From NCBI GenBank assembly GCA_018857735.1, contig JABMCL010003822.1, forward strand, positions 1 through 64,000: a DNA stretch of 64,000 bases. Direction: 5' to 3'. Source of the DNA: Alviniconcha marisindica (lineage: Eukaryota; Mollusca; Gastropoda; Provannidae). Under the pieces are notes generated by a model. That model saw only the letters and a list, made by a program, of their open reading frames with translations. It was not told where the DNA came from and did not search any database. A program made the position numbers and the translations under genes. This document shows, piece by piece, positions 11,001 through 22,504 of the stretch (position 1 is the stretch's first letter; every line of letters starts with the position of its first letter).

Positions 11001-11919
11001 CACCGTCGCCAAAGTCCTGGTCCATGAATGGTTTCAGCGGTACGGTGTTCCGGAGCGGATCCACAGCGACCAGGGACGAGACTTCGAGTCCCGTCTGGTG
11101 AAAGAGCTGTGCGACACCTACGACATCAAGAAGACCAGAACGACGCCGTACCACCCTCAGGGAAACGCCCAGTGCGAGCGTTTCAACCGCTCCATGCACG
11201 GTCTGCTGCGTACGCTGCCTCCGGAGCAGAAGCCCAGGTGGCCCGTCCATCTGCCGGAGCTGGTCCAGGCGTACAACAACACGCCTCACGCCTCGACCGG
11301 CTTCGCACCCTACTTCCTGCTCTTCGGACAGGAGCCCCGACTGCCGGTGGACGACCTGCTGGGACGCCCTGCTCGCACTGCAGCAGGGACAGTCGACTGG
11401 GTGCGGCAACACCGACTCCGCCTGCAGGAGGCCCACCACAAGGCCTCCGACCAGCTGAAGCAAGCTGCAGCCAAGAGGGCCCGCTACACGGACAAGGGAG
11501 CCGCTGACCATGCGCTACAAGTGGGCGACCACGTCTACCTACGCAACCGCGTGCTGGGCCGCCACAAAATCCAGGACTTCTGGCGGCCCGAGCTGCATAG
11601 GGTGACAGCAAGGCCATTTGACAATGTGTACATGACTCAGCCACTGGCTGGTGGCCCTGAGCGTGCAGTAAACCGCAAAGACATTATGCCGGCCACCACC
11701 CCTTTCGTCATAGACGCTGACCAGCAGTCTCCATCCCCAAGGCCAGACGTCAGTGACTCTGAGTCAGAGAGTGACGATGAACTATGCGTGTTGACACCGC
11801 AGAATCCAGCTCGTGTTGCTGTTGCGGTGCCAGTAGTGCCACCTGTCGTCCAACGACCACCTGTGCCTCTGCCTAGACGCTCGCGGCGTCTGGCAGAGAA
11901 GAACATTATTCAACAGTAA
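7945..11919 (+). CDS. pol: Gypsy pol polyprotein, right copy
   Basis: An intact 1324-codon frame; functional pol begins near 8012 after the frameshift. In order: aspartic protease (DTGS, residues 63-66); reverse transcriptase (VDYRR about 407-411, YLDD 505-508); RNase H with D664, E708, D734; integrase zinc-binding H918, H923, C953, C956; and catalytic core D983, D1042, E1078 with the expected 35-residue D-E gap. A C-terminal GPY/F-like region about 1210-1260 and an acidic/proline-rich tail follow. No chromodomain and no env are seen. All catalytic residues are present, so this copy was active recently or is young, but the element around it lacks a 5' end. It could also be a fold-back duplicate of the left copy. 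Confidence 0.93.
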   Translation: MPVQAAVPAATAWPARRTATGKLLTPVASIRRATGGRNTTGLIGKCPTTTILMSGHEVAALLDTGSEVTTVTETWAAAHLQDRSLQQAFLTLRAVNGAEVPYSGILLVDIDILGKRCPDVPVLVVKEPTELSMQQRKRRLPVLVGMNVLRSCFPPESASASEVPSCLQAVVREVRLQQRTTTKGVARTTSRCHIPANSMTTIRVTGRQKPACHLLASPLAQPLPSGLLMVPTLISSDPYSRFVRVANLSDEDVLLPARTPVAVLQAIDSVDSTDIQFTVGVNELVVSRETACRSADSAPADHVPCPDFDGTSSQRKRLQELLTKHAAGFIKDKQDLGYTEAVHHRLRTTDSIPVAQPYRRIPPHQLQEVQEHIKGLLAQKVIVDSHSPYAAPVVIVRKKDGGIRLCVDYRRLNAKTVGDAYPLPRIQESFDALVGAQFFSTLDLASGYHQIAMHPDDQHKTAFVTPMGLFEYTRMPMGLSSAPATFQRLMQSTMSDFIFQFLLVYLDDLLVYSKTFDEHLAHLDRLLQRIIDAGLKLKMDKCQFLRRQVHYLGHTISAEGVSCEAGKVEAVKNWPVPATTTALRSFLGFASYYRRFIQGFSKIAGPLHDLVAKGNARHKKKGADISKLWDQQHQKAFEGLKTALTTVPVLGFAEFTKPFILETDASHDGLSAILSQDQDGHRRVLAYASRRLRPTEKNQANYSSMKLEFLALKWAITEKFRHYLLGAEFDVFTDNNPLVHFRTAPLGALEQRWAAQLAQFHFTVKYRPGKSNPADALSRMPPDFHPEASSSPMPPEVAVAQELACEHQSIATAPPVTILPADTPAKAPEGCPPVSPSLSSARLRECQLSDVTIGPVLASWPAKPKPQSRPQRDLLQQHPRLFLKDGVLYRRLQDPQRGTVEQLVLPSTLKPDVLASIHDNMGHQGLDRTIELLRARVYWPGMFGEVRSYIHACQRCTMGRKPATNTTSGHLIASRPLEVLAIDFTKLDQASDGRENVLVMTDVFTKFTQAVPTRNQEAATVAKVLVHEWFQRYGVPERIHSDQGRDFESRLVKELCDTYDIKKTRTTPYHPQGNAQCERFNRSMHGLLRTLPPEQKPRWPVHLPELVQAYNNTPHASTGFAPYFLLFGQEPRLPVDDLLGRPARTAAGTVDWVRQHRLRLQEAHHKASDQLKQAAAKRARYTDKGAADHALQVGDHVYLRNRVLGRHKIQDFWRPELHRVTARPFDNVYMTQPLAGGPERAVNRKDIMPATTPFVIDADQQSPSPRPDVSDSESESDDELCVLTPQNPARVAVAVPVVPPVVQRPPVPLPRRSRRLAEKNIIQQ
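8005..8050 (+). promoter_or_regulatory. -1 ribosomal frameshift signal, gag/pol
   Basis: The heptamer GGGAAAC (8005-8011) sits in the gag frame as G GGA AAC, matching the X XXY YYZ rule. It is followed by a six-base spacer that includes the gag stop (8015-8017), then a perfect 10-bp stem: CCCCCGTTGC at 8018-8027 pairs with GCAACGGGGG at 8041-8050, with a 13-base loop. Pol is exactly in the -1 frame from here. The same elements are intact in the left copy. Confidence 0.85.
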
Positions 11920-12520
11920 CCCGACCGCAAAGTTACCAGGCGCAGTACCGTGAGTGTGTTGAAATTAGTTGTTTTGTTGACATGACATGTGTGTGATGAT
12001 TGTATTTTTAAACTGTGTTCATGATTTTTATGTCAGATGCCATTTGTATTACTAGGTCATTTTCATGGTATGTTTTTATCTTGGCTATTTTCAAGTTGTA
12101 GGTACAATATGTCGGAAAACATTGGTACTTAGGAGAATTTTGTTTCAATGCAAAGTTTCTAGTGTAACTACCTGTTTTGCTGGCAAATAGTGCGGATTTT
12201 TGTGACCTAAATGGATTGTGAAATGTGATAACTCAGTGACCGATTGCTACGGTACATACATAGGCCTTTTTCAGTAGGTTGTAGATATTAGAGGATTATT
12301 GTTTAAATAACAACCCTCTGTTGATCTAAGGCATAATGCCGCCTCTGATTTTGGTCTTATTTGAAGTTGCGGACTCTCATATTAAATATATGTTAGTCAA
12401 AGGATGTTGATTTGTTTTCCGGTTCAGCCGGAGATCGTCTTAGCCCCTTCTAGGTTGTTACGTTAAATACGTCGCCTGACAGATTGGTGTTTTTACACAG
12501 CGAGGACGCTGGTAGTGGTA
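11920..12520 (+). other. Non-coding spacer between pol and LTR, right copy
   Basis: AT-rich, no sustained frame; ends at the polypurine tract. Mirror of 2745-3345. Confidence 0.6.
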
Positions 12521-12536
12521 GAGTAGGGGGGGGGGA
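12521..12536 (+). promoter_or_regulatory. Polypurine tract, right copy
   Basis: GAGTAGGGGGGGGGGA directly precedes the LTR start TGTGAGC at 12537. Confidence 0.75.
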
Positions 12537-13705
12537 TGTGAGCAAGTGCTCTTTGTACGTTTTTACAATAATCCCGCCCCGGTTATCAGATCCATGCAAT
12601 TTCATTTCTGTACTGTTAGTAACCCGGGAACCGGAGCAGACGACGCTTTTGTTTTGAAGCGCTGCGTGTTGCGTAACGCCACATGGCCTTCTCACAGCCG
12701 ACCGGCGATAGCCGCTGGTGCGCGCCATTTTCAAATCTGTTTACTCCCTTAATATTTTGACCACTTGTTTGTTTACCTACTCTTTGTTTACCTAGTCCTT
12801 TTTATGCACACTAAGTCATGTGGAATATAATTTGGCATCTTAGAATGTTTATTTAGATCTTATTTAGACGCAGGATCGAGCTTAATCAGTTGCCGATTCC
12901 TCTCTAGGTCCCATTCTTTTTATAGCCGTCGTCTGCATGGCGCGTTTTCTGTGTAGTACTAGTGAATAGTAGTGAATCGTTGTTTTGACTCGATGAAAGT
13001 AATTCTGTGTCGATCAGTGCTTCATGTTTAGTGTTTATTTTGGGTTGAAATTAACTTATTGAGTATTGTGTACTGTAAAAGCTAAGTTATATTCATAGAC
13101 TACTTGATATCACTATCAGCGCTGTTGCGACTAAGATAACGCGCCCCAGGCGAAAGATCGCACCGATTGTTTTAGTACTAGTCTTTGAGTGTGTCTTGCT
13201 TCTCTTATAGAGCGTTGTATTGTAATTGTTATGTACCATTTTAACCGTGGGAGCGTGCACTTTATTCTGATGTAAGTTTTATTGACAGTTATATTTTGTA
13301 CATTGTGTTAGTTGTGATTTAGTTGTACGAATCTGCTTATAGACAGGTGCAAGCCACGCTTCCCACTCTTGTTGTAAATTAAATAAGTCATGTGTGTACA
13401 TTTTGTTTATACGGTTTAAAAGGTTGTAACTGTAGCTTTTATTTGATGTATTTCATGTTTTAATTAGTTTAGTTATTGTTGAGGAAACTGTATTTGTGCG
13501 GGCCAAGGAAACACAATTGTCAGCCATTTTGTGGTCCAGAGGGCCGATTTCATTGTAGCGATAGCGTGTGTTCCTTGCGGCCCGCGCAGTTCTCTTATCT
13601 ATGCGTGCGCGTGAGGATTTTGGGGGTGCTGAGAAAGTTGTCTGCTGCTGTAGAATAAAGCCTGTTTGCCGTCGCCGCCTGCTGTGGTCTCCATTTTGAC
13701 TGACT
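12537..13705 (+). repeat. 3' LTR of right Gypsy copy
   Basis: About 1.17 kb from TGTGAGC to the point where the arms diverge (after GACTGACT). It contains a TATA-like TTTTTATAG near 12918 and AATAAA near 13654. The base just after the boundary reads TTGGCGACTGT, which resembles a primer-binding-site start, so the true 3' boundary and its context are unsettled. Several clustered substitutions and small indels separate it from the left LTR. Confidence 0.65.
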
Positions 13706-13978
13706 TGGCGACTGTATTTATTATATAATTGCTGTTGTTTAGACTTTACATTTGCTTTCATGTTCTAAATGTTTTGTTTGCTTGTGTCTTTTCCAACACA
13801 GACACTGTTTCCTGGTTGGTGCAAATAAAAGTTATGTTATAGCAACCTCTGACTTGTGACTCTTCATTCATGCTTCCAACCTGCTTCCCTCACTCCCCAC
13901 CCCCACTCCCCTACACAAATACTCTTTTATATTACATTAAAGGTTGTGTGTTGTGTTTGTTAGAGAGAGAGAGATTAG

Positions 13979-14023
<45 letters not shown>

Positions 14024-14288
14024 CCCGTGAGAGAGAGAGAGAGAGATTGATGAACGTTATTTCGTCAACTGTAAAGCCATTAGAGCACAAAAGGCCGGAC
14101 TCAACATATCTGCCGTTGCTTACAGTACTACCAATAACAAGAAACAATCGAAATATTAAAAACAGAAGGGTATAGACAAATACAGCATCAGTAAAATAAA
14201 AATAACAACACATAAAACGAGACAGCGATTGCAACGGGAATGAAAAAATAGCAGTGAAAAACAAATGGAGCGAAAAGTCAAAAACTAA

Positions 14289-14292
<4 letters not shown>
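13706..14292 (+). other. Right flank shared by both arms
   Basis: Non-element sequence, also present inverted at about 1000-1546 in the left arm. It includes a GA microsatellite (13964-14046). No gene is seen. Confidence 0.6.
13964..14046 (+). repeat. GA microsatellite
   Basis: Interrupted (GA)n tract; inverted counterpart is the CT tract at 1213-1275. Confidence 0.9.
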
Positions 14293-14358
<66 letters not shown>

Positions 14359-14378
14359 ACACACACACACACACACAA
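14293..14378 (+). repeat. CA microsatellite
   Basis: (CA)n with one interruption; its mirror at 900-976 is a degraded GT/G-rich tract. Confidence 0.9.
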
Positions 14379-14579
14379 AGAAATTGGGTAATTTACAGAA
14401 AGAGCAGGGGAAGGGGAGGGATAAAATTAAGCTTAAGAAAACTACAATAAAAACAAGGAAAAGAAAACGGATACTAAACTAGTAAATACAATTTAAAAAA
14501 ACAAAAAAACTACAACAAAAATATAAACAAATTAATAAGAAAAAGATATAGAAGGAATATATACATATACAAATATACA

Positions 14580-14742
14580 GAAGAGAGAGAGAGAGATGGA
14601 GAGAGAGACAGAGACAAAGAGAGAGAGAGGAGAGAGAGAGAGGGAGAGATGACTGATGATGGAGAGAGTGGAGAGAGAGGCGATTGAGGAGGGATGAGTG
14701 AGAGAGAGAGAGAGGAGAGGAGAGAGAGAGAGAGAGAGGAGA
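14580..14742 (+). repeat. GA-rich low-complexity tract
   Basis: Interrupted GA/GGA repeats; the mirrored region at about 540-670 is C/T-rich. Confidence 0.85.
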
Positions 14743-14894
14743 GTGTGTGATGATGCGAACCCCGAGATACCAGACAGAGACTTTCCACCAGACATCCTCG
14801 GGCCTCCTTCGCGGGTGTCTCAGTGCTCATACTACATCATGTACAATGCCTCTAACGGCTTAGCGTTCAAAGGCAGATAATTACTGAGTCAACA

Positions 14895-15060
14895 ATAGTT
14901 CGTTAAACAATATTCTATAATTACTACATATATGTCTTTTAACTATCGCTTCCAATGGCTTATTACGGCAGAAGCACATAATTTGAATAATGTCCACATA
15001 CTTGCAATTATGTCAACATAATTGTAGTTGTGTCGACAGAATAGACCCCTCTCACTTAAA
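14895..15060 (+). repeat. AT-rich hairpin repeat family, copy 1
   Basis: Carries the family phrases GTCTTTT(G/A)AC, GCTTCCAA(T/C)GGCTTA and repeated CATAATT/AATTATG words. Related blocks are at 17565-17700, 19545-19680, 19865-19950 and 20040-20350; a degraded mirror lies at about 190-345. Confidence 0.55.
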
Positions 15061-15200
15061 TCTTCGCGTAAGCGCAATGGAGTGGCATACGCGATTTGCC
15101 GGAAGTAGGGGGAACGCGTCAGCTGGCTTGCTGGCCGAGAGCATAGCTGTATTTCCCTGGTACTAGTAGTAGTGAAAACCTCCCATTTCACGGCGACAAA

Positions 15201-15284
15201 ATGGGCGGAAAAGATCACTGCTGTGTAATCCACTGCACGACTGGTCGAATAAAAGCCAGGAATTGCGCGGAACGTCTGTCATAG
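15201..15284 (+). pseudogene. THAP-like N-terminal fragment cut by a SINE
   Basis: A 27-codon frame starts ATGGGCGGAAAAGATCACTG and gives MGGKDHCCVIHCTTGR and a basic end, then a TAG formed where a SINE begins. The CCVxxC arrangement after a short start resembles the zinc-binding N-terminus of THAP domains (C2CH), found in transposases and host DNA-binding proteins. Only the first cysteine pair is present. The assignment rests on about 12 residues and could be chance. The mirrored left-arm version is degraded at the very start of the window. Confidence 0.3.
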
Positions 15285-15445
15285 TTCAGGAGCTGTGTGA
15301 GAGTCGAGGTGGCCGTCCTGGGCTGTCCGTCCTAACGAGCCTCATGGTTTCCGTGGACGTAAAGCAATATTGAACCATGCTCACGCACTAGTCTCAGCTT
15401 GTCCCTAATATGTCAACCGACATCCGAGGACATTAAGGAACACCT
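15285..15445 (+). mobile_element. SINE family C, copy
   Basis: Begins GTTCAGGAGCTGTGTGAGAG and ends in GAGGACATTAAG. About 160-175 bp. Copies at 27011, 27187, 45718 (+) and 45997, 51695, 52362, 59850 (-) share the whole body, including a TTTCCGTGGACGTAAAGC core and ATC-rich 3' ends. This copy abuts the THAP-like frame. Confidence 0.8.
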
Positions 15446-15816
15446 GAAGGAAGGAACGTCTGTCCTTTAGTTTCAGTAACAAAGCAAAATATCGCAATCT
15501 GCGCTGACTCGAGAATGATCTCCAATCTGTTGAGAATGAATTTGTTTCCGTTTTTCTGTTTTTCTTCTTCTGCATCTTACTGCAGTGTACCGGCTGTGCA
15601 CTTAATTACTACAGTATATATCATTGCTGTTATAACTAGAGCATAAACAATTATGTGTGCGTCAGAAAGGCGGGGGAGTAACTGCATTATATAGGCTGTT
15701 TTGCCGGGAGGTGTCATGTGAGGGCGAGTGTGCATATGAGGGTGAGTGTGTTTCCGTGTTGAGACCTTTAATTTTTGATCTCTTACCTTAAATTTTACTA
15801 TATGTGTACAATCTTT

Positions 15817-15820
<4 letters not shown>
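15446..15820. other. No gene seen
   Basis: Unique-looking AT-rich sequence without a supported frame. Confidence 0.5.

Positions 15821-15872
<52 letters not shown>
15821..15872 (+). repeat. CT microsatellite
   Basis: Pure (CT)n, about 26 units. Confidence 0.95.
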
Positions 15873-15873
<1 letters not shown>

Positions 15874-15949
15874 AACATCTTTCACTAATTTCATGATTTT
15901 TATCCTGTTTTAGGAATAGTTTATGAGGTTACCTTGGTCCGTTAGTTGT

Positions 15950-17241
<1,292 letters not shown>

Positions 17242-17431
17242 GTAGATTGTATGTGTGTAAATTAGGACGGCTTAAAAATAAAAATAAAAATAACAACAAC
17301 GGCCATCCAGGTGCCAGAGCTTCTTTTTCAGTCAACGGATTACACGAACCAGATATTTTACTGAGTCTGTGGGCATCCAAACTGATTCAGCCCGGTCAAA
17401 TCTCAGTACGCACAAACTCAGTGTCGGCAAG

Positions 17432-17451
17432 CCCCCCCCCCCCCCCCCCCC
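17432..17451 (+). repeat. Poly-C run
   Basis: About 18-20 consecutive C residues. Confidence 0.9.
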
Positions 17452-17564
17452 CGCCACATCCGCTTTGGAGGAGTTGTTGAACTTTGTAGTCGACTCTGAT
17501 TGGTGGTCGCTGTACGACAGCGAGATAAACGAAAGGGGTTTACTGGTATTGTAGTTATTTCAAC

Positions 17565-17700
17565 ATAATTCTAATTATGTGACTTTCATGCTGCTTCCAA
17601 CGGCTTACTTGCATCAAAAATACAAAAGTACAAGTACGTGCGAGAGATAATTACAATTAAGTGCACATGATTATTGTAATTATGTACTTTTCACGGCAGG
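17565..17700 (+). repeat. AT-rich hairpin repeat family, copy 2
   Basis: Shows GCTTCCAACGGCTTACTTGC followed by TCAAAAAT and GTGCACATGATTATTG, words shared with 14895-15060 and 19545-20350. Confidence 0.55.
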
Positions 17701-18282
17701 GGCCGTAACTATGAAACTGGACTCTGGTAGGCCAGGCCTAAACCAAATTCGGCTCCTTTTTTTCTTTTTTCTTTTTTCTTCTGCATCACCCAAGCGATCT
17801 CGACGAGGTCATTAATCGTAAAAATACTAACCCATCGACATCTTGGCGTTTACTGCATCGAATATCTAGCATCGTCTGCTGCGTCTGCCATTTTGAACCT
17901 GTCACTGAGAAAGGCGAGTGGACGCTGTGAAATCAGGTAACCTACGTTTTGCAAATGAATTTAAATAACAAGCAAATATATCAAGTTAAAATATAAGACG
18001 TCAGGTAAACTTGATCTCATAATAATTAGCAAACAGTAAAATGTACGATCACATTATGCCTGCATCGCTCGGCTTGTGCGACCTTTCTCCCCTCCAAAAC
18101 GAAAGAGTTCGAAATGGCCAACGAACATCTAGTATTAATTTGATGAAGTAAACGGAAGATGTCGATACCACCTCGTGTGAGTGTTCCAGTAGTAAAACAT
18201 GATGACAATCAAAACATAAAGTCTTGACGATTAAAAAGCTTTACTTTTTTTTTAGTAATGAAAAAGAGAGAGAGAGAGAGAG

Positions 18283-18365
<83 letters not shown>

Positions 18366-18602
18366 CAGACGTAAAGCCGCAACAACAGAAAAAGCAAAGA
18401 AAAAAAAGCAACAAAAACCAACTTTCCAAGCATAACAAAACTAAAAGCAGTCATAGTCCCGGGCCGACGACCTAGCTAGCTGGGTTCGGCCCGGACTTTG
18501 GCAGAGTTCCAGTCCATGGTTACCATTCTGGGGCCATTGTCAATAGCCTTCAGATTTAGGCCGGCCTATGGCTTTAGGCCCGATTCATAGTTACGCCCCC
18601 TG
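17698..18602. repeat. Possible 0.9-kb element with imperfect inverted ends
   Basis: The left end GGGGCCGTAACTATGAAAC and the right end, whose reverse complement reads GGGGGCGTAACTATGAATC, are inverted, and both continue into GGCC-rich sequence. The interior has no long frame, only a GA tract. It would fit a non-autonomous DNA element. No clear target-site duplication was found. Confidence 0.35.
18265..18362 (+). repeat. GA microsatellite
   Basis: (GA)n, about 48 units with one interruption. Confidence 0.95.
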
Positions 18603-18639
18603 AGACGCCGCCGACAGATGACGCTAGCCATACAATTTT

Positions 18640-19440
18640 TATTACATATTATTGATCGCCTTTACATGGCGCTAGACTCTGCTCTCGAGCAGACTCAATG
18701 CGCACATGTCGCGTGTGAGTAAGTAAGTAAACATGGCGATTAACGTCCACAGAAACCAGAAGGCTTATTAGGGAAGGGGGGAAGGGGGTATGGAGGGGAT
18801 GGGGAAGAGGGATATTATATACCTATCGCTACACTGTCACCACCAGAATGACTCCTGCATTAAGGTGGGCAGCGATGAGAGCCATTTTAATGTTTCATAA
18901 TTGTGAGGGACAAAGTCACGAGACAGTGTCCACAGACCACAACTTTTGAAGAGAAAGGAGAGCCGAAGCGGTATCGAACCGAGGTCCTTCCGCTTACCAG
19001 CCGCTCACCAGTCGCATGTGATTCTGAATGCGGGACAATATCGCAGTTTTTATTATCCACCGAAGTGGTGTAGACCTACTTACAGCGCTTGCTTGTTGCA
19101 GGGCTGATTGCCACATGAAACTGCTCCAGTTTCGGCGCAAGTTCTGTGTACGCCATAGGACCATGCACCAAGTTTACATTGTCACTTCATTCAGTGCCAC
19201 AAAGGAAGGGTGCATGTGTATTTAGCTGTAACCTGCCACCTGCACTTTTTGTCAGAATGACCGGGGTCTTTTACGTGCTACTGCGGTAACACGGGGGTGG
19301 AACGGATACCGAAATAAGAGTCAGCACAGAAAGTTGACCCTGGCGAAGAAAATTCTCCCGCCGCTCCTGCGGGATACCTCGAACCCAGGACCTTTCGATC
19401 ACGAGACCGGCGCTCTAACCTCTGAGCTATGTATGCCCTC
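18640..19440 (-). mobile_element. SINE family B, copy 1, split by a SINE A
   Basis: tRNA-derived SINE on the minus strand. Its tRNA-like head lies at about 19440-19370, with an A-box-like TAGCTCAGAGG and a B box GGGTTCGAGG; the body runs through CCGGTCATTCTG and the tail reads GCGCCATGTAAAGGCG at 18640-18680. Bases 18719-19011 are a later family A insertion. The second copy at 54640-55110 is uninterrupted and confirms the original continuity. Confidence 0.8.
18719..19011 (-). mobile_element. SINE family A nested in SINE B
   Basis: Flanked by an imperfect 10-bp target-site duplication, TCGCGTGTGA (18709-18718) and TCGCATGTGA (19012-19021). On the minus strand it begins with a tRNA-like head with B-box remnant, then a body shared with 60462-60770, and ends CATGTTTAC followed by TTAC repeats. 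The nesting dates A as younger than B here. Confidence 0.85.
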
Positions 19441-19544
19441 TTCCTCCAGACAACGGCGGCAGCAAACTGACGGTTGGCTTACGGCGCTTATCTCAGATAG
19501 ACAGTTATGGCGGCCTACTAGCGTCAAAAGACACAATTACTAAT

Positions 19545-20350
19545 TACCTTCACATAATGTGCACATAAGTACTAATAATATGCAAACAATTATTAATTTT
19601 GTCTTTTGACTCTCAGTTACTTGCGTCAAAATCACCCTAATTAGCAATTGTTTTAACATAATTAGTAATTATGTGCCCGTATGTGCGCGTGTGTTTTACC
19701 TTGCTTTGTATGAAAATGTTTGTTCATTTTTGTATGTTTTGTTTGCTTGTTTACATACACTTTATTTGTATATGGTTATTTGCGCGTTGCATGTTTTTCT
19801 TTAAGTTGCGCTTTAGCCTCCGAAAGCGCTCTACAAATTCCCTATTCCCTGTTATTATTATAATAATTGTGTGCCTTTCGTGCTGCTTTCAACGACTTAC
19901 TTGTGTCAAAAGTACATAACTGCAATTATGTTCACAACATAATGATTAATTCTGTTGAAACGGAGTAAGTGCCCACGTTCGGGTTTGTCAGCACTTCTCT
20001 TTTTCTTTGTTGCAATGGCGGTTGCCGATGGGTTATTTCGGCTAAATTACTACTTATCTGCACATAATTACTAATTATCTGTACATATGAGTAAATATGT
20101 CTTTTGACGCTTGGTTCCAACGGCTGTCAAAAGCACCGTATTGCTAACTGAGTTCACCTAACGGAAGTTATGAGTTTTTCCTGCTGCTTCCAACCGCTTG
20201 CTTGCGTTAAAAGTACATAATTACAATTACGTGGATACAAAATTAGTAGCCATGCGCAGGTAATTAGTAATCATGTGCACATAATTGTAAAAATGTGCAC
20301 GTAATTGTAATTATGTGCACTTGATTAGTAATTTTGTCTTTTGACGTTAG
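19545..20350 (+). repeat. AT-rich hairpin repeat family, clustered copies
   Basis: At least three blocks repeat CTTTTGAC ... GCTTCCAACGGCTTACTTGC ... GTCAAAAG together with ATAATTAGTAATTATGTGCAC words. CTTTTGACGC and GCGTCAAAAG can pair as a short hairpin, and the GTGCAC-centred words are palindromic. No coding frame. Confidence 0.55.
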
Positions 20351-20479
20351 TAAGCTGCCATAGACAGTGTTGGTGTGTTTCAACTGGCAATACAATGGAG
20401 TGGGGTTTCAACTGTCAGTTCGTTCCATTTTGTAGGCGGGTTTCATCCGCCAACGTCAACACTACCCCAACAACGAGCT

Positions 20480-21730
20480 TCTTTCCAGTCAAGGTTGGTT
20501 AGCGTCAACGGTATCTGCTGGTTAGTGTACTGGGATTTCTTGGTTAGCACAATGGGATTTGTTGGTTTGTGTTCGGGGACTTGGTGGTTGGTGTGACGGG
20601 ATTTGTTAATTAGTGTGCTGGGATTTGCTTGTGATTTCATGGGATTTGTTGGTTAGTGTGCCGCGAATTTTGGCCGGCGCAAGAGGATTTGTTGGTTAGT
20701 GTGCCGCGAATTTTGGCCGGCGTAATGGGATATGTTGGTTAATGTGCCGCGAATTTTGGCCGGCGCGATGGGATATGTTGGTTAGTGTGCCGCGAATTTT
20801 GGCCGGCGCAATGGGATATGTTGGTTAGTGTGCCGCGAATTTTGGCCGGCGGAAGGGGATTTGTTGGTTAGTGTGCCGCGAATTTTGGCCGGCGGAAGGG
20901 GATTTGTTGGTTAGTGTGCCGCGAATTTTGGCCAGCACAAGGGGATTTGATGCCGGCTATTGTAATGGGAATTGTTAGTTTTGCTGGGATTTGCTAGACT
21001 TTGCTAGTCTGGTATTAGTGTCGGTGTCTTTGTAGTGGTCTCTGAAGGTTAATTAGTGTGCTGGGAATTTGTTGGTCAATGTGCTCCGGTTCGTTGTGAT
21101 TTGTTGGATGGCGCAATGGGATTTTTTTTCCGCTAGTGTAATAGGGTTTGTTAGTGGGCTGGGACCTTTTTGTTTGTTAATGTGCCAGGATTTGTTGGTT
21201 AGTGTGTAGGGATTTGTTGGCTAGTGTAGTTTGCTGGGATTTCTTAGCTACAGTCGTTTTTTTAATTTTTATATTTGGTTTGTATAACGCCATTGGCATA
21301 TAAAGTAACGGGATTTGTTGGTTAGAAGTTCCTGATTATAGTGCTGGGATTTCTTGATTATAGTGTTTGGATCTATTAGTTATTGTCTTGAGATTTGTTG
21401 GCTATTGTGGTGGGATTTTTAGTTAGTGTGCTGGGATTTGCTGGTAAGTGTTCAAGGATTTGCTGGTGTGTATCGTGATTTGTTGGTTATTGTGCTTGGA
21501 TTTGTTGGTTAGTGTAACTGGATTTGCTGCTTAGTGTAACCAGATTCGTTGGTTAAAGTACTGGGCGTTGCTGCTTAGTGTAATAGGATTTGCTGTTTTG
21601 TGTGCTGAGAGTTGTTGTTTAATGTGCTAGGATTTGTTGGTTAATATGACGGAATTTGTTGGTTATTGTTTTGTGGATGTGTCCGGCTAATGTGCACGGA
21701 TTTGTTGGTTACAGTGCTGGGATTTGTCAT
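20480..21730 (+). repeat. Degenerate GGATTTGTTGGTTAGTGTG minisatellite
   Basis: A basic 20-22 bp phrase (GGGATTTGTTGGTTAGTGTG) repeats with heavy decay over 1.25 kb. In its middle, 20680-20945, a higher-order 43-bp unit that adds CCGCGAATTTTGGCCGGCGC is repeated six to seven times with high identity. Confidence 0.85.
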
Positions 21731-21840
21731 CGCCAGCGATTATAATGATTGTCATCCACAAAGTTTAAAGGGGTACCTTGACCGGCCGTGGGGTGTGTTG
21801 TATGCTGATAGATATGAGCTGAAATCCTCTCTGTCTCTCC

Positions 21841-22500
<660 letters not shown>

Positions 22501-22504
22501 TACA

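Larger units (their letters stand above)
7659..13705 (+). mobile_element. Ty3/Gypsy retrotransposon, right copy, 5'-truncated
   Basis: Order on the plus strand: gag fragment, frameshift signal, pol, 600-bp spacer, polypurine tract, LTR. Pol domain order (RT-RNase H before integrase) and the DTGS/YLDD/DDE set place it in Ty3/Gypsy (Metaviridae-like) elements; I do not assign a clade. The 5' LTR and most of gag are missing at the inverted-repeat centre, exactly as in the left copy. Confidence 0.92.
7659..15238 (+). repeat. Right arm of giant inverted repeat
   Basis: This is the mirror image of 1-7603. It holds the plus-strand copy of the same 5'-truncated Gypsy element and about 1.5 kb of downstream flank, including CA and GA tracts and the start of a THAP-like reading frame. 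It is the cleaner arm: sequence here lacks the inflated homopolymers of the left end, and its pol reads as the canonical version where the two arms differ. Confidence 0.93.
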
